Below the pieces are notes generated by a model. That model did no database searches and was not told the DNA's origin. It was given only the letters and a program-made list of their open reading frames with translations. Shown here piece after piece: positions 22,585-34,552 of a stretch of 64,000 bases of DNA. Both the position numbers and the translations under genes were made by a program. Origin of the DNA: Wolfiporia cocos (Eukaryota; Basidiomycota; Agaricomycetes; Polyporales; Phaeolaceae). The stretch is from contig JACCLO010000004.1 of the NCBI GenBank assembly GCA_029448655.1, positions 4,030,001 to 4,094,000 of the forward strand. Direction: 5' to 3'. Each line of letters opens with the position of its first letter. The first letter of the stretch is position 1.

Positions 22585-25500
22585 GTTGGAGGGGGGAGGC
22601 CTGGGTGTCGGATGGGGTCGGTGCGGGTTTTAAAACAGGAGGGCCGAAGAGGCAGCGCGGCTAAACACAGTGGCTTGCTAGGAACGCTCGGCTATGGATG
22701 GACAGGCGTTGCGAGGGCAGGCAAGGGAGACGGGCCGCGGGGAGGAGGAGGAGGCGGCGGAGTGTGGCGGGCATGGGACGGCATGGGGATATATACGCGC
22801 GGAAGAGAGGCAGCATAGAGCACAATTTTGTGGGCCATGTCCGTTGCGTAATCGGCTTTGATCTGTACCCTCCCGTCTGGGCCACTCACCTTCCCGTGCC
22901 TGCACAGACGCCTGCCGGCCCTTTATCCACCGCACCTGCCCGATCCGTCCGGTTCCCGTGCCATTTCTCGCACCCTCTCCCGTCACGCCGCACGCGCACC
23001 GTTGGCCACACTCGTCCCTGCCCGCCCCCGTGATGCACCCGGCGCACGCACCGGTCCTGCACACAAGGCCCTGCATGCGACGCCCCGCATTCCCGGCCAC
23101 GCCCAGCAGCCAATCGGCAGTCGCGCACATCCCCTCGGCAGCGGCGGCACTGTCCAGAATCGTCGGCCGACTGTCCCTCCCCGGATTGGGATTCCGATTC
23201 GTACTCCTCCTTCCAGCCACCGTGGTACGCCACCGTCCTGTGGCGTATACGGGCACAGCGTCCGCGCGCCCCTCTCGCCACCGAGTTCGAGTCACTGCGC
23301 CCTTAGTCATGCCTCGGTATTCTAGTCGTTCCACTAATCGTAGCCATCGTAAGCTTCTGCTCGGGATGTCTCGCCCAATGGGATGGGCGATCGCCTCCTC
23401 GGCCGGGCGCACAGCGTGACCAGGCGCCCTGCTCAGCGGTTAGATTGCTGCCTTCTATTACGGCCTGTCCGACATACACGGCCAGTGCGCATGCATTCAA
23501 TCCCTCCGAGTACAGCCCCCACGCCTCTTGCCGCTCGCTTGCCGCTTTCCTCCGACCTTCTTCATAACCGGAAATCAGCAGGCCTAGGATCAGCTCAGCT
23601 CCCCAGGCGAATGCGCAGATGAGAACGTGATTTCCTCTCCCGGAGCATGGCCAGCGAATTTCAATGTGGCCTCACTCAACGTGCTCATGCCATTACGGGG
23701 CGCGCGCAGCGGATCGACGCGGCCACTCAGCGCGAGGTATGTAAACTCGCGACTGCTGACCACCCACATGTAATTTCTATCTCCACGGAGCCCAACCTTT
23801 ATTCCGCGCTATCTCCAGGCGGCTCATCGATGGTCTCCGCTCTCACCATCGCACATAAGCTCACCACGTACTATGTGCCGCACTTGCACGCCCTCCGAAA
23901 ACCAAATTCGCCCGACCGCGGACTAACTATCTCCCTACGGCGCATCCCGCGTCTTCCATGCAAGTGCTGGCGCTTTCAGAGCCAATCGTCGTCCCCGATG
24001 CATCCAGATAACATCTTCCTGTTCTCTCTTCCCCTCCGCGGACGATCCAATAAACACCTACCTTCTTGTCTGCTGCTAGTGTCTTTGTGGATTCCCATCA
24101 TCAGCACTCTGCCTGGGCGTGCCCAGTCCACCATCCATGCTATGTTGCCTTCCGCTGGTTCCCCGCTGCACAACGACGCGCTCTAGACATTGCCGGGCTG
24201 TACAGGACCAGGACCAGGATGACCGAGGATCCCCGCTCCGTCCTCAAGGCATCGCGCACAGTGCCCGGCGTCGTGTCCTACGTATGTCTTCGGAACACAG
24301 CCCGGGCACCCGTGCGCTCTACTCTATCTGCGACCGTTATCTGGGTTCTATCGGAGTTCCGGCATGCTCGAGAACGCGCACGCTGAGTGGCTAGAGGTGG
24401 GGCACTGTGCCATTCTGGGCCGCGCGCTTTCCGTGCATCTCGTATTCCTCCGATCCCGATTCCGATTGCCAAGGCGCGCTTTCCCTACGATGGGGCATGG
24501 GGGCGAACCTTGTGCTCGCGAACGCCATCGGGCGAGGACAAGGAGCGGCTTCTGGCTCGATTCGCGTGCTAACGGCCATCCTAGACAGGCTACGCGCTCT
24601 CAGAACGGCCTTGTGGTATGCCTCAATGCATTGCGGTAAGGTTCTGCTATTCGTGGAGTGATGTACTCAGGCTGGCGGGCACAATATGTTCCACGGTCAA
24701 TTTCAAGTCAATGTACCCGAGTTTGCATGCTATTTGAATGCCTTGCTAAGCTATTTGACGATTCATTGACATATGGAATGATCTTCATGTCATGTTCGCA
24801 TATACCCGAACAACCGCCCATTTCATCTGACAAACGCAGCCGCGAAACGAAACCAACGCGCAAGGCGTAGAAGTTGCCGGTGTGCGCTTTGCAGCCCACA
24901 TGCTGTGATATGAATCACGGGCGTTTACACCCAATCTGGAAAGGCTATCTTCTAGACCCTATTCATGTCAGTCATGGAGAGACGCTCCGACTTTTTTGTA
25001 CGTCATTCAGTGCTCCTATAATATGAACAATCAATGCGGAGTCTTACCAGCATGCATCCGCTTCTCTTGCCTTCGTGAAATCAGTCTGCTGTCTACGGAA
25101 GCTTCGCCCTATCCAGTCGGCAGAGTCTCGTCCACGGAACCCGCGCATTCTCGCCACACTAGCTCATCTTGACTGCGCCCTATGCCCTCGCTACGTTTGT
25201 GCCCCTGAAATGCAAACGTTGTGACATATGAGCATCACGTACGCGCCCCCGCTGCCCCACGCCGCCACATCCCAACTCCTCCCCGCGTCTAGGACTGCGC
25301 GATCGGTAATCTCGGTAATCTCGATCCCTTCGCACACCTTGTCGTACCTGTCGACGGTCGTCCCAACAGCCGTTCATCAGCGACGGTTGCAGGACCCTGC
25401 GCGCGGGGACGCGTCTGCAGCAAGGACTACACCCGCACTACTCCTGGCACCTGTCACGGCGACGACGATTCACGCGAAGGACGCGGCAAGCTCGCAAGGC

Positions 25501-28500
25501 ACCGCACGCGTCTCCTCCAGCGCGTACCCGCGCGCCTGTCGCGAACCTGCCCGCACGCGTCTACCTCGGGGATTCCCTGGCAGCCAACCCAGCGCGGCGT
25601 ATATGCGCAATTGAATAAGCCTATCCCTGCCGTCGCGCCCGACTTCTCCGCACGCGGGCTGACTACTGTGGCATCCGGATCCTGGCCGATGGCGATCGCA
25701 TGACGCGCTGGGGCGCAATCCAGATAGGATGATGATAACGCGTAACGGTGCATCATATCAGACTGAGGGTTTGTATCGCGCTCCCCGTTTGGATACCTTC
25801 CTACGGGGAACGCGCAGGTGCGCGTGAAGACGTCATCCGCGTCGCCTGCCGTGCAGCGGCGTCTGCTAGCGGCTTCTCCAGGGCATCATATGGGTTGGGC
25901 AACGGGCTTGGATCCGGGCCTGCAGCGGTCGCATGCCGTAGCTGGTGGCCGATGGTGCGTTCAAGGCCTTTCTATCGATTCATTTCTCAGGCACGGCGTG
26001 CGTAAAAGAACGGTCGTGCTGACGGCCTTTCGAACTCGAATCGCAACGTTATCCTCACGATGGACTGCCGCTGGCGTAGCTGCCATCTTCAGCTTCTCTT
26101 GCCAGTATATGCTGTGAACGGTCCTGAAATGTGATCCGCACCGCGTAGGTGAGTTCAATTCGATCTCCGTCTCAACCCATGGCATGCCGCTCTTTCAGGC
26201 TCCGATCCAACCCGGCGAGTTGCCCCGAAGCGCTACCAACTGCTTACATAATCTGTGATCCCTCACTCGCGATCTGCTAGCCTTTCTCACCCTCATAACA
26301 CCAGAGTCGTCACGATTGTTGGCTCGTGGTGTTGAAAGCAATTACTGGTGCATTCTGCACGCGCTCGCCAGCGAAGCGCTTGTCCTGCAGGTGGCGTGCT
26401 CGACCAGATCTGATCTTGTTGAACCACCGCAGTCGATCAACGCACAAGTAGACTCGAAATGATTTGGGGTCGGCTCCCCAGAATTCGGAATATGCTAAGG
26501 GGCCCCAGGGCACAGAAGCACTACGACGGCGCGCTTCGTCGGCGTGTGGAGCTAAATCGTGCGCAATTTACACCCACCATACGATGCCGCCGCCAGCTTT
26601 CACCGCTTACTCTGATGCGTATGTGACGGATTCGCTTGGGCGGGTGTGCGCCACCGACATGCTTCGGTGCTGCGAGGGAGCATGCACAGATTCGGCAGAG
26701 CGCACGCTGTGGCGCGCCTCATCAATCGAGCATGCATCCGCCTCGCGCACAGGGCGGTGCCGCTTCCCTGCTGGGGTTTGCTTCGCCCCGCTCACGGGAT
26801 GTTCTTCAATATGTGAAGGCCGACGAGTAAGGCGATAGTTGGGTGGCACACCCCGTCAGCGGCATCCAGGTGTTCCGCCACTGACGTCTCGCGAGGCGGG
26901 AGTTGATCGCAGTCGTACTCAGCATGTATTTGGAGCGAAGTTTATTGCCTTTTCAGCAGAAACAACATTTCTTCCAATTTTTCCCAGACTTTCGGTCCCT
27001 CCAGATTAACTTGCGTCCGCATCATGCCCTCGGCTGTCGAAACAGGCTACTTCTTCTCTCCGCCCGTGCTCACAGCCGATAGATGCTTCTGCTGTATACA
27101 CTCTGCTTGGCAACGTTTCCTTGTGGTGCGCCGTCGTGCTCAAGCAACATGTGCAAAGGCTAATTGCAGAGTTTACGCCCTCCCTTCCCGTCACGGCCGT
27201 CGCTCATGTTCTGCCTCGTGCCCGGTGTCTCAGCCGTCTTCCTGCCGATGCCGCTGTATGGCGGCATTGTGCTATCGCTCTATGGCACGCGCGAGGCCGA
27301 GGGCTATCAACCATCTCTGCACCCCCATCTCTTTGGTGCATGATATGCGATCAGTCGCTATGGGAGACTGCAGATTCGACCCATGAGCTCTCGATTCGGC
27401 AATGAACGTCGGATGCTTGATCGGAAACTCCGTGCTTCCTGCGCGTTGAGGGCGCCCCACTGTGGAGGTACATGTGCAACCACATTCACATACATGGCCG
27501 TCGTGCCGCTGAAACGTTTGCGTGCCTACCTGGAAAATTACTCGCTTGACATTATTAAGCCGTCGCTAAGCTCGTACTCCAGCTCTCGGAACATAACATA
27601 TAAGCAGAACACCTCGAAGTTGGGCCAGGTATTGCAATCCGGAGGCAATCGCAAGGCGTTCAGGGTTGTGACTTCTAAATCCGTTCCGATGTCTAACGGC
27701 CCCCGCGCGACGCCCAATGTGCTGACACTGCTTCCGCTGCATGGCCCACTCCCAATCCTCGCCTAATGGCGGCCTTACGTACAGTTTTGCTCCAGATTTC
27801 GGGACGTTCTCTATTGGTAGGCAGCCTCGCGCTGCGCCTCCTGTCGCCGCCCCGTGTCAACCGGAAAAACGACTTCCGACGTCATGCATATCTCGCATCT
27901 CGCGCGCGCGGTGTGAATCTCCGAGCACTTGTGCAGCATCGACTCGCTATCTCTGGGCGAACAGCGGAATTCCATAAAATCACGATTTTATCTGCGATGC
28001 CGCCGGAATAGAGATTGTCGTGATCTGAGTGATCTTGAAGCAGCTTTCAACATTCTGGCGGCAGCCGCAAGAGGCTGTTCCGTATCAGTCATGCAAGCTC
28101 AACTTGTACGTACGCTGTGTGAAATGCGTTCTGTTTAGTATCTGCGTTGAAGTGTGCTGGCGAAAATGTCGGGGGCGCAAAGGCCGTGGGCCAGATTCAC
28201 TTGAAGATCGCACGAACGTGAAGAACTGATACGCGACAAATTCTCTTCGCCCCCATGCATGTTCCATCAGACGATTACGCTTAGCGGCTTTTGATGTCTC
28301 GGTAAGGCTAACAGGGTTCTGCCCGTGTGCACAACTCCAAACATGCAAGCATTCATGCTAGCATAGTTATAGGGTCCGGACAGCAGGCTAAAGTTGTCCG
28401 CCGCGACGAACGCAGCTGGCCATCGCGGTTTTCACGGCTCGACTCACCATGAGCCAGTGTTATCCATGCGAGCTTGAAAATCCTCCGGCCAAAAGCGGTA

Positions 28501-29137
28501 TCAGATGCGCCCAGGACACGCATTCGCTAATCAGAACGTGCACTTGCACGCACATCTCTCTTTCCTCCGATTCCGCGGAGAGAAGCACCTCGCCACAATC
28601 ACAACTTCGCCACAAACATAGCGCAACAGGAAGCCGCTCCGACCATACGCTGCGTGGTCTTGTGGCTCGGGTCTGCACGCGCTGCCATCTGCCGCAGGAT
28701 CAACCAGAAATCTAAGTAGATGGTGTTGACACGTGACGGCGGCGCCGTGCCCCGTGGGGATCATTAATCATTGATTCATTCGAAGCAGTGGTGGGATTGA
28801 TGTTTGACGCTTACCACCACGACATCAGTGTGCCGTCGAGGCACTAACCTGCGCAGGGTGCTAGCCTTGGTTGTACTGGCATAACGCTGCTGTTTCCAAT
28901 ACATCGCGACCTGCACTTATGTTTCTGCGGCGGTTTCTGATGTATACCGCGCCGCCAATCCCGGAGAGCCCGCCATTGGGTCGTGGCCTCCCAGTCAACG
29001 ATCCGCAAACCAAAGATCAAGCTGCCGATAAAGGACATGTATTACATCAGAATCATATCAGACGCAGTGGTTGAGTGTGGCTGCAGATCTGTGTCGTTGG
29101 TAACGCTGATTGGAACCTAGACATCCGAGGCGCCGTA
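22585..29137. other. 6.5-kb gene-poor block
   Basis: Between the serine-rich gene and the alpha-galactosidase I find no gene that can be supported on either strand. Frames up to about 245 codons appear (for example 22678-23412 minus and 23647-24186 plus), but their residue make-up is that of random GC-rich DNA and they cannot be joined into a family. I see no long terminal repeats, reverse transcriptase or transposase motifs by eye. The left end carries the promoter of the serine-rich gene. Confidence 0.5.
22789..22795 (-). promoter_or_regulatory. TATA box of the serine-rich gene
   Basis: ATATATA within GCGTATATATCC on the minus strand, about 205 bp before the ATG at 22584. Confidence 0.5.
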
Positions 29138-31694
29138 ATGAGAGCTATATGCGCGTCTGCTGTGGCACTGGTAACCGCTGCTGCGATGATTCATTTGAGC
29201 GAATCGCGAACATCGGGTGATGCTCCTAGACAATTATTTCCATTGAGCAATAACGCCGAGCGCGTCGGTCGCTTGCCAGGTCAGCGAATAGTTGCAATGT
29301 GCAGGATTCTGCTCACGACAAATACTAGTAATGGGATATAACAGTGTGTTTGCTCCGTCTGTGTTATTTGAGTTGATTTTGACGAAAGGATTGAGCTTGG
29401 AATGCTTACCACGTAGGAGCGCATGTGCGATGTGCGGAAGACAATACTCAGATCCTTTGTAGTGTGACATCGATGAAGACAAGATCCTGCAGACAGCCAA
29501 GCTCATGAAGTCGCTTGGACTAACTGTATGGTTTTCTCAACGAGGATTGGATATCTTCATCAACTCTTTGCAGGATATAGGATACAACTACGTCAACCTC
29601 GATGATTGTTATTCGGAGAAGAATCGTAGCGCTACAGGCGATATCGTTGCTGGTATGTCATGAATACAACATGCTATGAATGATCGCTGTTGAGAATGCT
29701 CCAGACCAAACCAGATTTCCGTCTGGGATGAGGAGCCTCACTGACCAGATTCGTGCCATGGGAATGTGAGAAGTTTGGTGTCACCATGACTCCGAGAGAT
29801 TGATGTAATCTTGCCCCTGGACAGGAAAACTGGCATTGTACGTTGAATTGGCGCTCCAGCCTCTTTTGGAATCACAGAGCTCACAAGACTTCATAGTACA
29901 GTGACTCGGGGTGGTTCACCTGCGCACTGTATCCTGGGTCATTCCAAAACGAAGCAAGGTTCGCAAGACAGATTTCCGAATTATTCATATCAGTGTACAC
30001 CTCATCGGTTTGCAGAGACGCAAGACTCTTTCAGGAAGAATGGGGCTTCGATCTGCTGAAGTACGTATTGATCATACTGTGCGGCCTTCAGATTGCCTCA
30101 TGCTGAAGAGATCTGCAGATATGACAACTGTGCTGGTTTGTAACTTTCCAGACCAACATAATATTTGAACTCAGCACTGCGCAGTCCCGTTCGACGAGAT
30201 ACTCAGAGAAGGCATCGTCGGGAGTCGGTGGATGGATTTATGTTTTGACCATCGATGCTGACAGACAACCTAGAATTCAAGCGCATGGCGGATGCCCTTG
30301 CAGACCTGGCCGCATCTACCGGAAAACCTCCAATGTTGTTTTCTCTCTGTGAATGGGGGGAAGTCAGTGTCGAGAATGGTGGAAACCACACTCATTGATC
30401 CTAACGAATTGCAGGAGCAACCCTGGCTTTGGGCGAAGCGGTTCGGTCAAAGCTGGCGGGTAAGTACAATGGTACCGCGGTGAAGTAGATCAATTCAAAT
30501 GATTATTTAAATAGACCACAGGTGACATCGGTGCGTTCGTTCGCGCGAAGAATGAAGTCACTGCATAGTTAGTCATGCTGAATCGTCCGTTCAGAGCCCA
30601 ACTGGCGCTCCGTCATGGACATTCTCAACCAGTGAGCGCTGCTGACCATTGTACTACTGGCCCCTAACATATCTTCACCTGCTCAGAAACTCGTTCATAA
30701 CTTGGGCATCGGATTTCTACGGGCACAACGATCTAGACATCGTGAGTATTTTGTTCGTCAATATCATCGTCCACCACTCAACAATCAATATGATTACAGC
30801 TAGAGGTGTGAGTAATGCGACAAGCCGTCTATATCTTATCTCGGTTATCTAATGGAATCGCAGAGGCAACGGCGAACTCTCGTATGAAGAGGCAAAGTCA
30901 CACTTCACGGCATGGGCCTTGATGAAATCTCCTCTTCTGATCAGCACAGACGTGAGTTGATGAGCTTATTCATCTGCATGCAGTACCGACTCGCGCTTTT
31001 AGCTACCTGTGGTCACAGAGGAAAGTCTGGAAATCCTCATGAATCAAGAGATCATCGCAATCAACCAAGACCCGGTCATCGGCACCAGTATCAGTCCTTT
31101 CAGATGGGGAATAAACGTAATTGGCATCTATAACAGTTCTGTTCAGCTTCTGCGGAAAGACACTCACATATTTGCGACAGCCTGATTGGACGAGCAATTC
31201 CACGCATCCCGCTCAGTATTGGAGCGGGGAGAGCGAAAATGGTACCATATTCATGCTGGTGCGTTGTACATGATCTTCCAACCGCTCTGGAACGTCCTTG
31301 ATTGAACAGCCCAATGTAACAGCTTAATACTCTTGACGAGCCGGTAGACATGTTCTTCAACCTGACGGAATCGCCGTGGATCAGGGCGGGTCGGCAGTAC
31401 TCGGTCCGTGTAAGTAATATTCTACAAGGCTGGAGCGAGTGCCAGTTTACGTTCCGCTTCGATGCTGATGGGCATCCGGCTGGGCGGCAGGACTTATGGA
31501 CACATAAGGACAATGGGACTGCCGTCCGCAACTTCACGGCACACGCGGTCCCCCCGCATGGAGTTGTGGCTTTGCTATTGACGGATGCAGGGGATGAGCC
31601 AGCGGGGATCTATCCTCCGTGCGCGCGAACATGGTGGTGTATGAGCAAGAATGGAACGAAGTATTACGATGAAAATTGGGATGAAGACCGGTAA
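29138..31694 (+). CDS. secreted alpha-galactosidase, glycoside hydrolase family 27, 22 exons
   Basis: Hydrolyses terminal alpha-1,6-galactose from galactomannans and raffinose-type sugars. A signal peptide opens it (MRAICASAVALVTAAAM). Family blocks then appear in order: GRLPVMGYNTWNAYHCDIDE, GYNYVNLDDCYSEKNRS, FPSGMRSLTDQIRAMGM, YSDSGWFTCALYPGSF, LLKYDNC (nucleophile Asp about 168), KPPMLFSLCEWGEEQPW, SWRTTGDI (acid/base Asp about 233), ASDFYGHNDLDILEVGNG, INQDPVIGTSISPFRWGIN, and a C-terminal beta domain (FNLTESPWIRAGRQYSVR). Exon starts are 29138, 29329, 29396, 29463, 29574, 29705, 29825, 29897, 30016, 30119, 30185, 30274, 30415, 30515, 30595, 30687, 30800, 30864, 31003, 31181, 31323 and 31491. 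Spliced length is 457 residues and all junctions hold frame. Five exons are 8-17 nt. Coding DNA is only 54% of the gene. Several N-glycosylation sites (NRS, NST, NGT) fit secretion. Confidence 0.88.
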
Positions 31695-32359
31695 GTCGAT
31701 GATAGTTTGTCTGATGATGCCAGAACACTCAGGGTGAGCACATCAGCAGTGGGGTATGACCAGGACGTCTTGGCATGCGGGACTCTGTTGTGAAGAATGC
31801 CCTGATGTATGTACAATTTCGTAGGACTTGTTTGACCAACTGTGGTATGTTTAGCAAACGGACTTGTCTTGAATGTTGAACGAGATGGCTGCTGCTTGCG
31901 CCTTGGTTGTACAGATCGACACCGTACCTGGAAAAATCTCAGCCGGCGGGTGAATGTATACGCACAGAAATCTGGTGTTACCACCTCGGAGCGGAATGGC
32001 ACATTTGCGCCAAGAAATGGCATAAGCCAGGTGCTGCACACTCCCGAAGCGTCGGTCGACATGCATGGCGGGGCGGGGCGTGGACAGGCGGCGTCACCGT
32101 CGCCCCATATGCGGTCACATGACAAACGCGTCGGTCGGACCTCTGAGTCTCAGCAGAAGAATTCGCGTCTCCAGATGCCGAGCGGAAAATCGATCAATAA
32201 GTCTGTAGGATTGCGAAACGTTGGCGCGCCACCGCTCCTGCATTGCGCAACCAGGGATGTCGTGCTCGCCTCCGCCGCCTGTTTTTCTTGCCCTTGCTTC
32301 CTTCCCCCCACGACGCGACACGTTTTCCGTCTTGCAGAGCTGGGTAAGGGCTTGAAGAC
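31695..32359. other. intergenic between alpha-galactosidase and permease 1
   Basis: Holds the 3' UTR of the glycosidase and the promoter of the first permease. No gene is recognised. Confidence 0.5.
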
Positions 32360-34552
32360 ATGGCCACAGACCGACGGGCATCCATGACGGAGAGTAGTCT
32401 GGAGAAGTCATCTGCTTATGACGGGCACGGCTCAGATGCAAGGGTCAAGGAGGGAAAACAAGTGGTGAGACATGACGAGTTCGATGTGTACGGCGACGAG
32501 GAGACCGCAGAAAGTGAGCTCCGCCTTGTTGTGCTGATGTTGGTCTTACTGAAGCCTTCTGCCTGCGATTCAGTCAAGTACCGCACGATGGTTTGGTGGA
32601 AGGCTGCGGCGCTGATGCTTGCTGAGACGGTGTCCCTGGGGGTATGTGGTACACCTTCTTCACCGTTTCGTGGTAGCTCATTTTGACTCCACAGATTCTC
32701 TCCATCCCCTCCGTCTTTGCGAGCCTCGGCATGGTGGCTGGCTGCATTCTGGTCATTGTGCGTTGCAGTTCTGAGAGTCTTGTGATGGCGCATATAACCT
32801 CCCAATAGGGCCTCGGTTGTGTCGCAACCATCACGGGCTATCTGCTTGGCATGTTCAAGTTGAGACACCCGCATGTACACAACATGTCAGATGCAGGAAT
32901 GGTCCTCTTTGGTCGCGAGATTCTCGGAGCCTCGCAGATCATCTTCCTTGTCTTCAGCTGTGGAGGTCACTGTCTGACGGGAATGATTGCGTTCGACACC
33001 AGTGAGTTAATTCGCACCTCGAGACCAATCCCTTTGCTCATTTTCTTTGACGCATATAGTCACTTCGGGCGCATCATGCTCGGTGCTCTGGGCGGGTATC
33101 ACTGCGCTCGTCTGTCTGCTCCTCACTCTTCCCCGGACATTGAATGGTATTTCGTACCTCAGTGTCGCATCCTTCGTATCTGTTCTCGGTAAGCGTCTGC
33201 GCGCTCAGAGGTCCGCGATTTCTGATCCTCCTGGGATAGTTGCTGTGCTCATTACCATGACTGGGGTCGGTGTCGCTGGACACAAGGGGACCGTGATTAC
33301 GAAGACTGACCTCACCTTCGCAAGCGGTTTCACGGCGATGACCGACATCGTAAGTGATTACGTGCACTACTACCCCACAAACCACTCACTGCGGATTGAA
33401 CACAGATTTTCGCATACTCGGGTATATCTGTTTGCTGATTTGACGGCGACAACCGAACTGACTCAGGATATAGGACACGTCACCTTTTTTACTTTCATCT
33501 CAGAGATGCGCAAGCCCGAGGACTTCCCCAAGGCCTTGTACTTCTTGCAGATCGCTGATACGACGCTGTACCTCGTCGTTAGTGTTGTCGTCTATGCATA
33601 CACCGGCCAGTATACCGTGTCACCTGCGCTCGGTAACACGGGAACGACCTTGCGCAAGATCGCGTATGGCATTGCATTGCCGACGATCATGATTGCTGCT
33701 GTCATCAACGGGCATGTTTCAGCGAAGCTGGTATGTGGAAGAGTGTATGGAGTCTCACAAGAACTCACGATGCCCGCTTAGATCTCTTTGAGGATGTGCG
33801 CCCCAAGCCCCAATGACTCGTCCAGCGGTGACTGATTGCGTAAGCGTCGTATAGATTCCGTCGGGACGGAAAGACGTCTCGCCACTTGACCACGCATACT
33901 TGGACTGGCTGGTTGACGTGGACCGGTATTTGCCTTGCGATATGGGCCGTCGCGTTCGTGATCGCAGAGCTGTACGTCGCTGCTCATCAATCCAGCCGTC
34001 CTGTATCTATACTCACGCATCGATGCGTTCAGGATTCCGTTCTTTGACGACCTGCTTGGCGTTATGAGCTCTCTGTTCGCCAGGTTCGTATGACTCCTTA
34101 TCTCGTTAGGCCTGCATGCTGACAACGCATAACCGAATATAGCTGGTTCACATATGGTATCTCTGTAAGTCTATCTCGCACTACCTACGATCAGGAACTG
34201 ACCAAACAATTCCTAGGAAATCTTCTACTTCCACCTTACCCCGCGATCTGAGTGGTGGTCGACTCGGTGGCAGAAGACGAAGAGTGTGTTTTGGGCGTTC
34301 ATTATCTTGGTATGTTCCTGCCGCTATCACGACCCTAACTCTATACTCATTTTGCCTCCAATGTCCGTTATCAGGCGGGTGCATTCATCATGGTCGGGGG
34401 TCTCTACGCAAGCATCGACAGCATCGTTCAAGGTGCGTTGTTTGGCCTGCGGTAGTATTGGGCCACGTGCTGACATGAGAGGCACTGCAGGCTATCGGGA
34501 TGGTTCATACTCGCATCCCTTCTCTTGCGTATCGCATGCTTTGACCTCATGA
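32360..34552 (+). CDS. amino-acid permease, Mtr-like AAAP family, tandem copy 1
   Basis: Fifteen exons (starts 32360, 32574, 32695, 32809, 33060, 33240, 33406, 33474, 33782, 33855, 34033, 34143, 34217, 34375, 34491) give 468 residues. A cytosolic N-terminus of about 50 residues (EFDVYGDEETAE) precedes the transporter core: YRTMVWWKAAALMLAETVSLG, ILSIPSVFASLGMVAG, TITGYLLGMFKLRHPHVHNM, then roughly eleven membrane segments including PRTLNGISYLSVASF, VGVAGHKGTV and ALPTIMIAAVINGHV. This is the Aa_trans fold; the nearest known protein is Neurospora MTR (N system, neutral aliphatic and aromatic amino acids), a proton symporter of the plasma membrane. Substrate range here is inference. Two tiny exons (16 and 14 nt) are kept in the paralogue at 36165. 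The intact frame, splice sites and motifs suggest a working gene. Confidence 0.9.

Noticed and set aside
22678..24660. Overlapping 60-245-codon frames on both strands
   Set aside because: Amino-acid make-up is that of random GC-rich DNA (Arg, Pro, His, Cys heavy); no family blocks or coherent introns.
29138..31694. Alpha-galactosidase as a pseudogene
   Set aside because: Frame breaks and stops vanish when very short exons are spliced; catalytic Asp residues and all conserved blocks are present.
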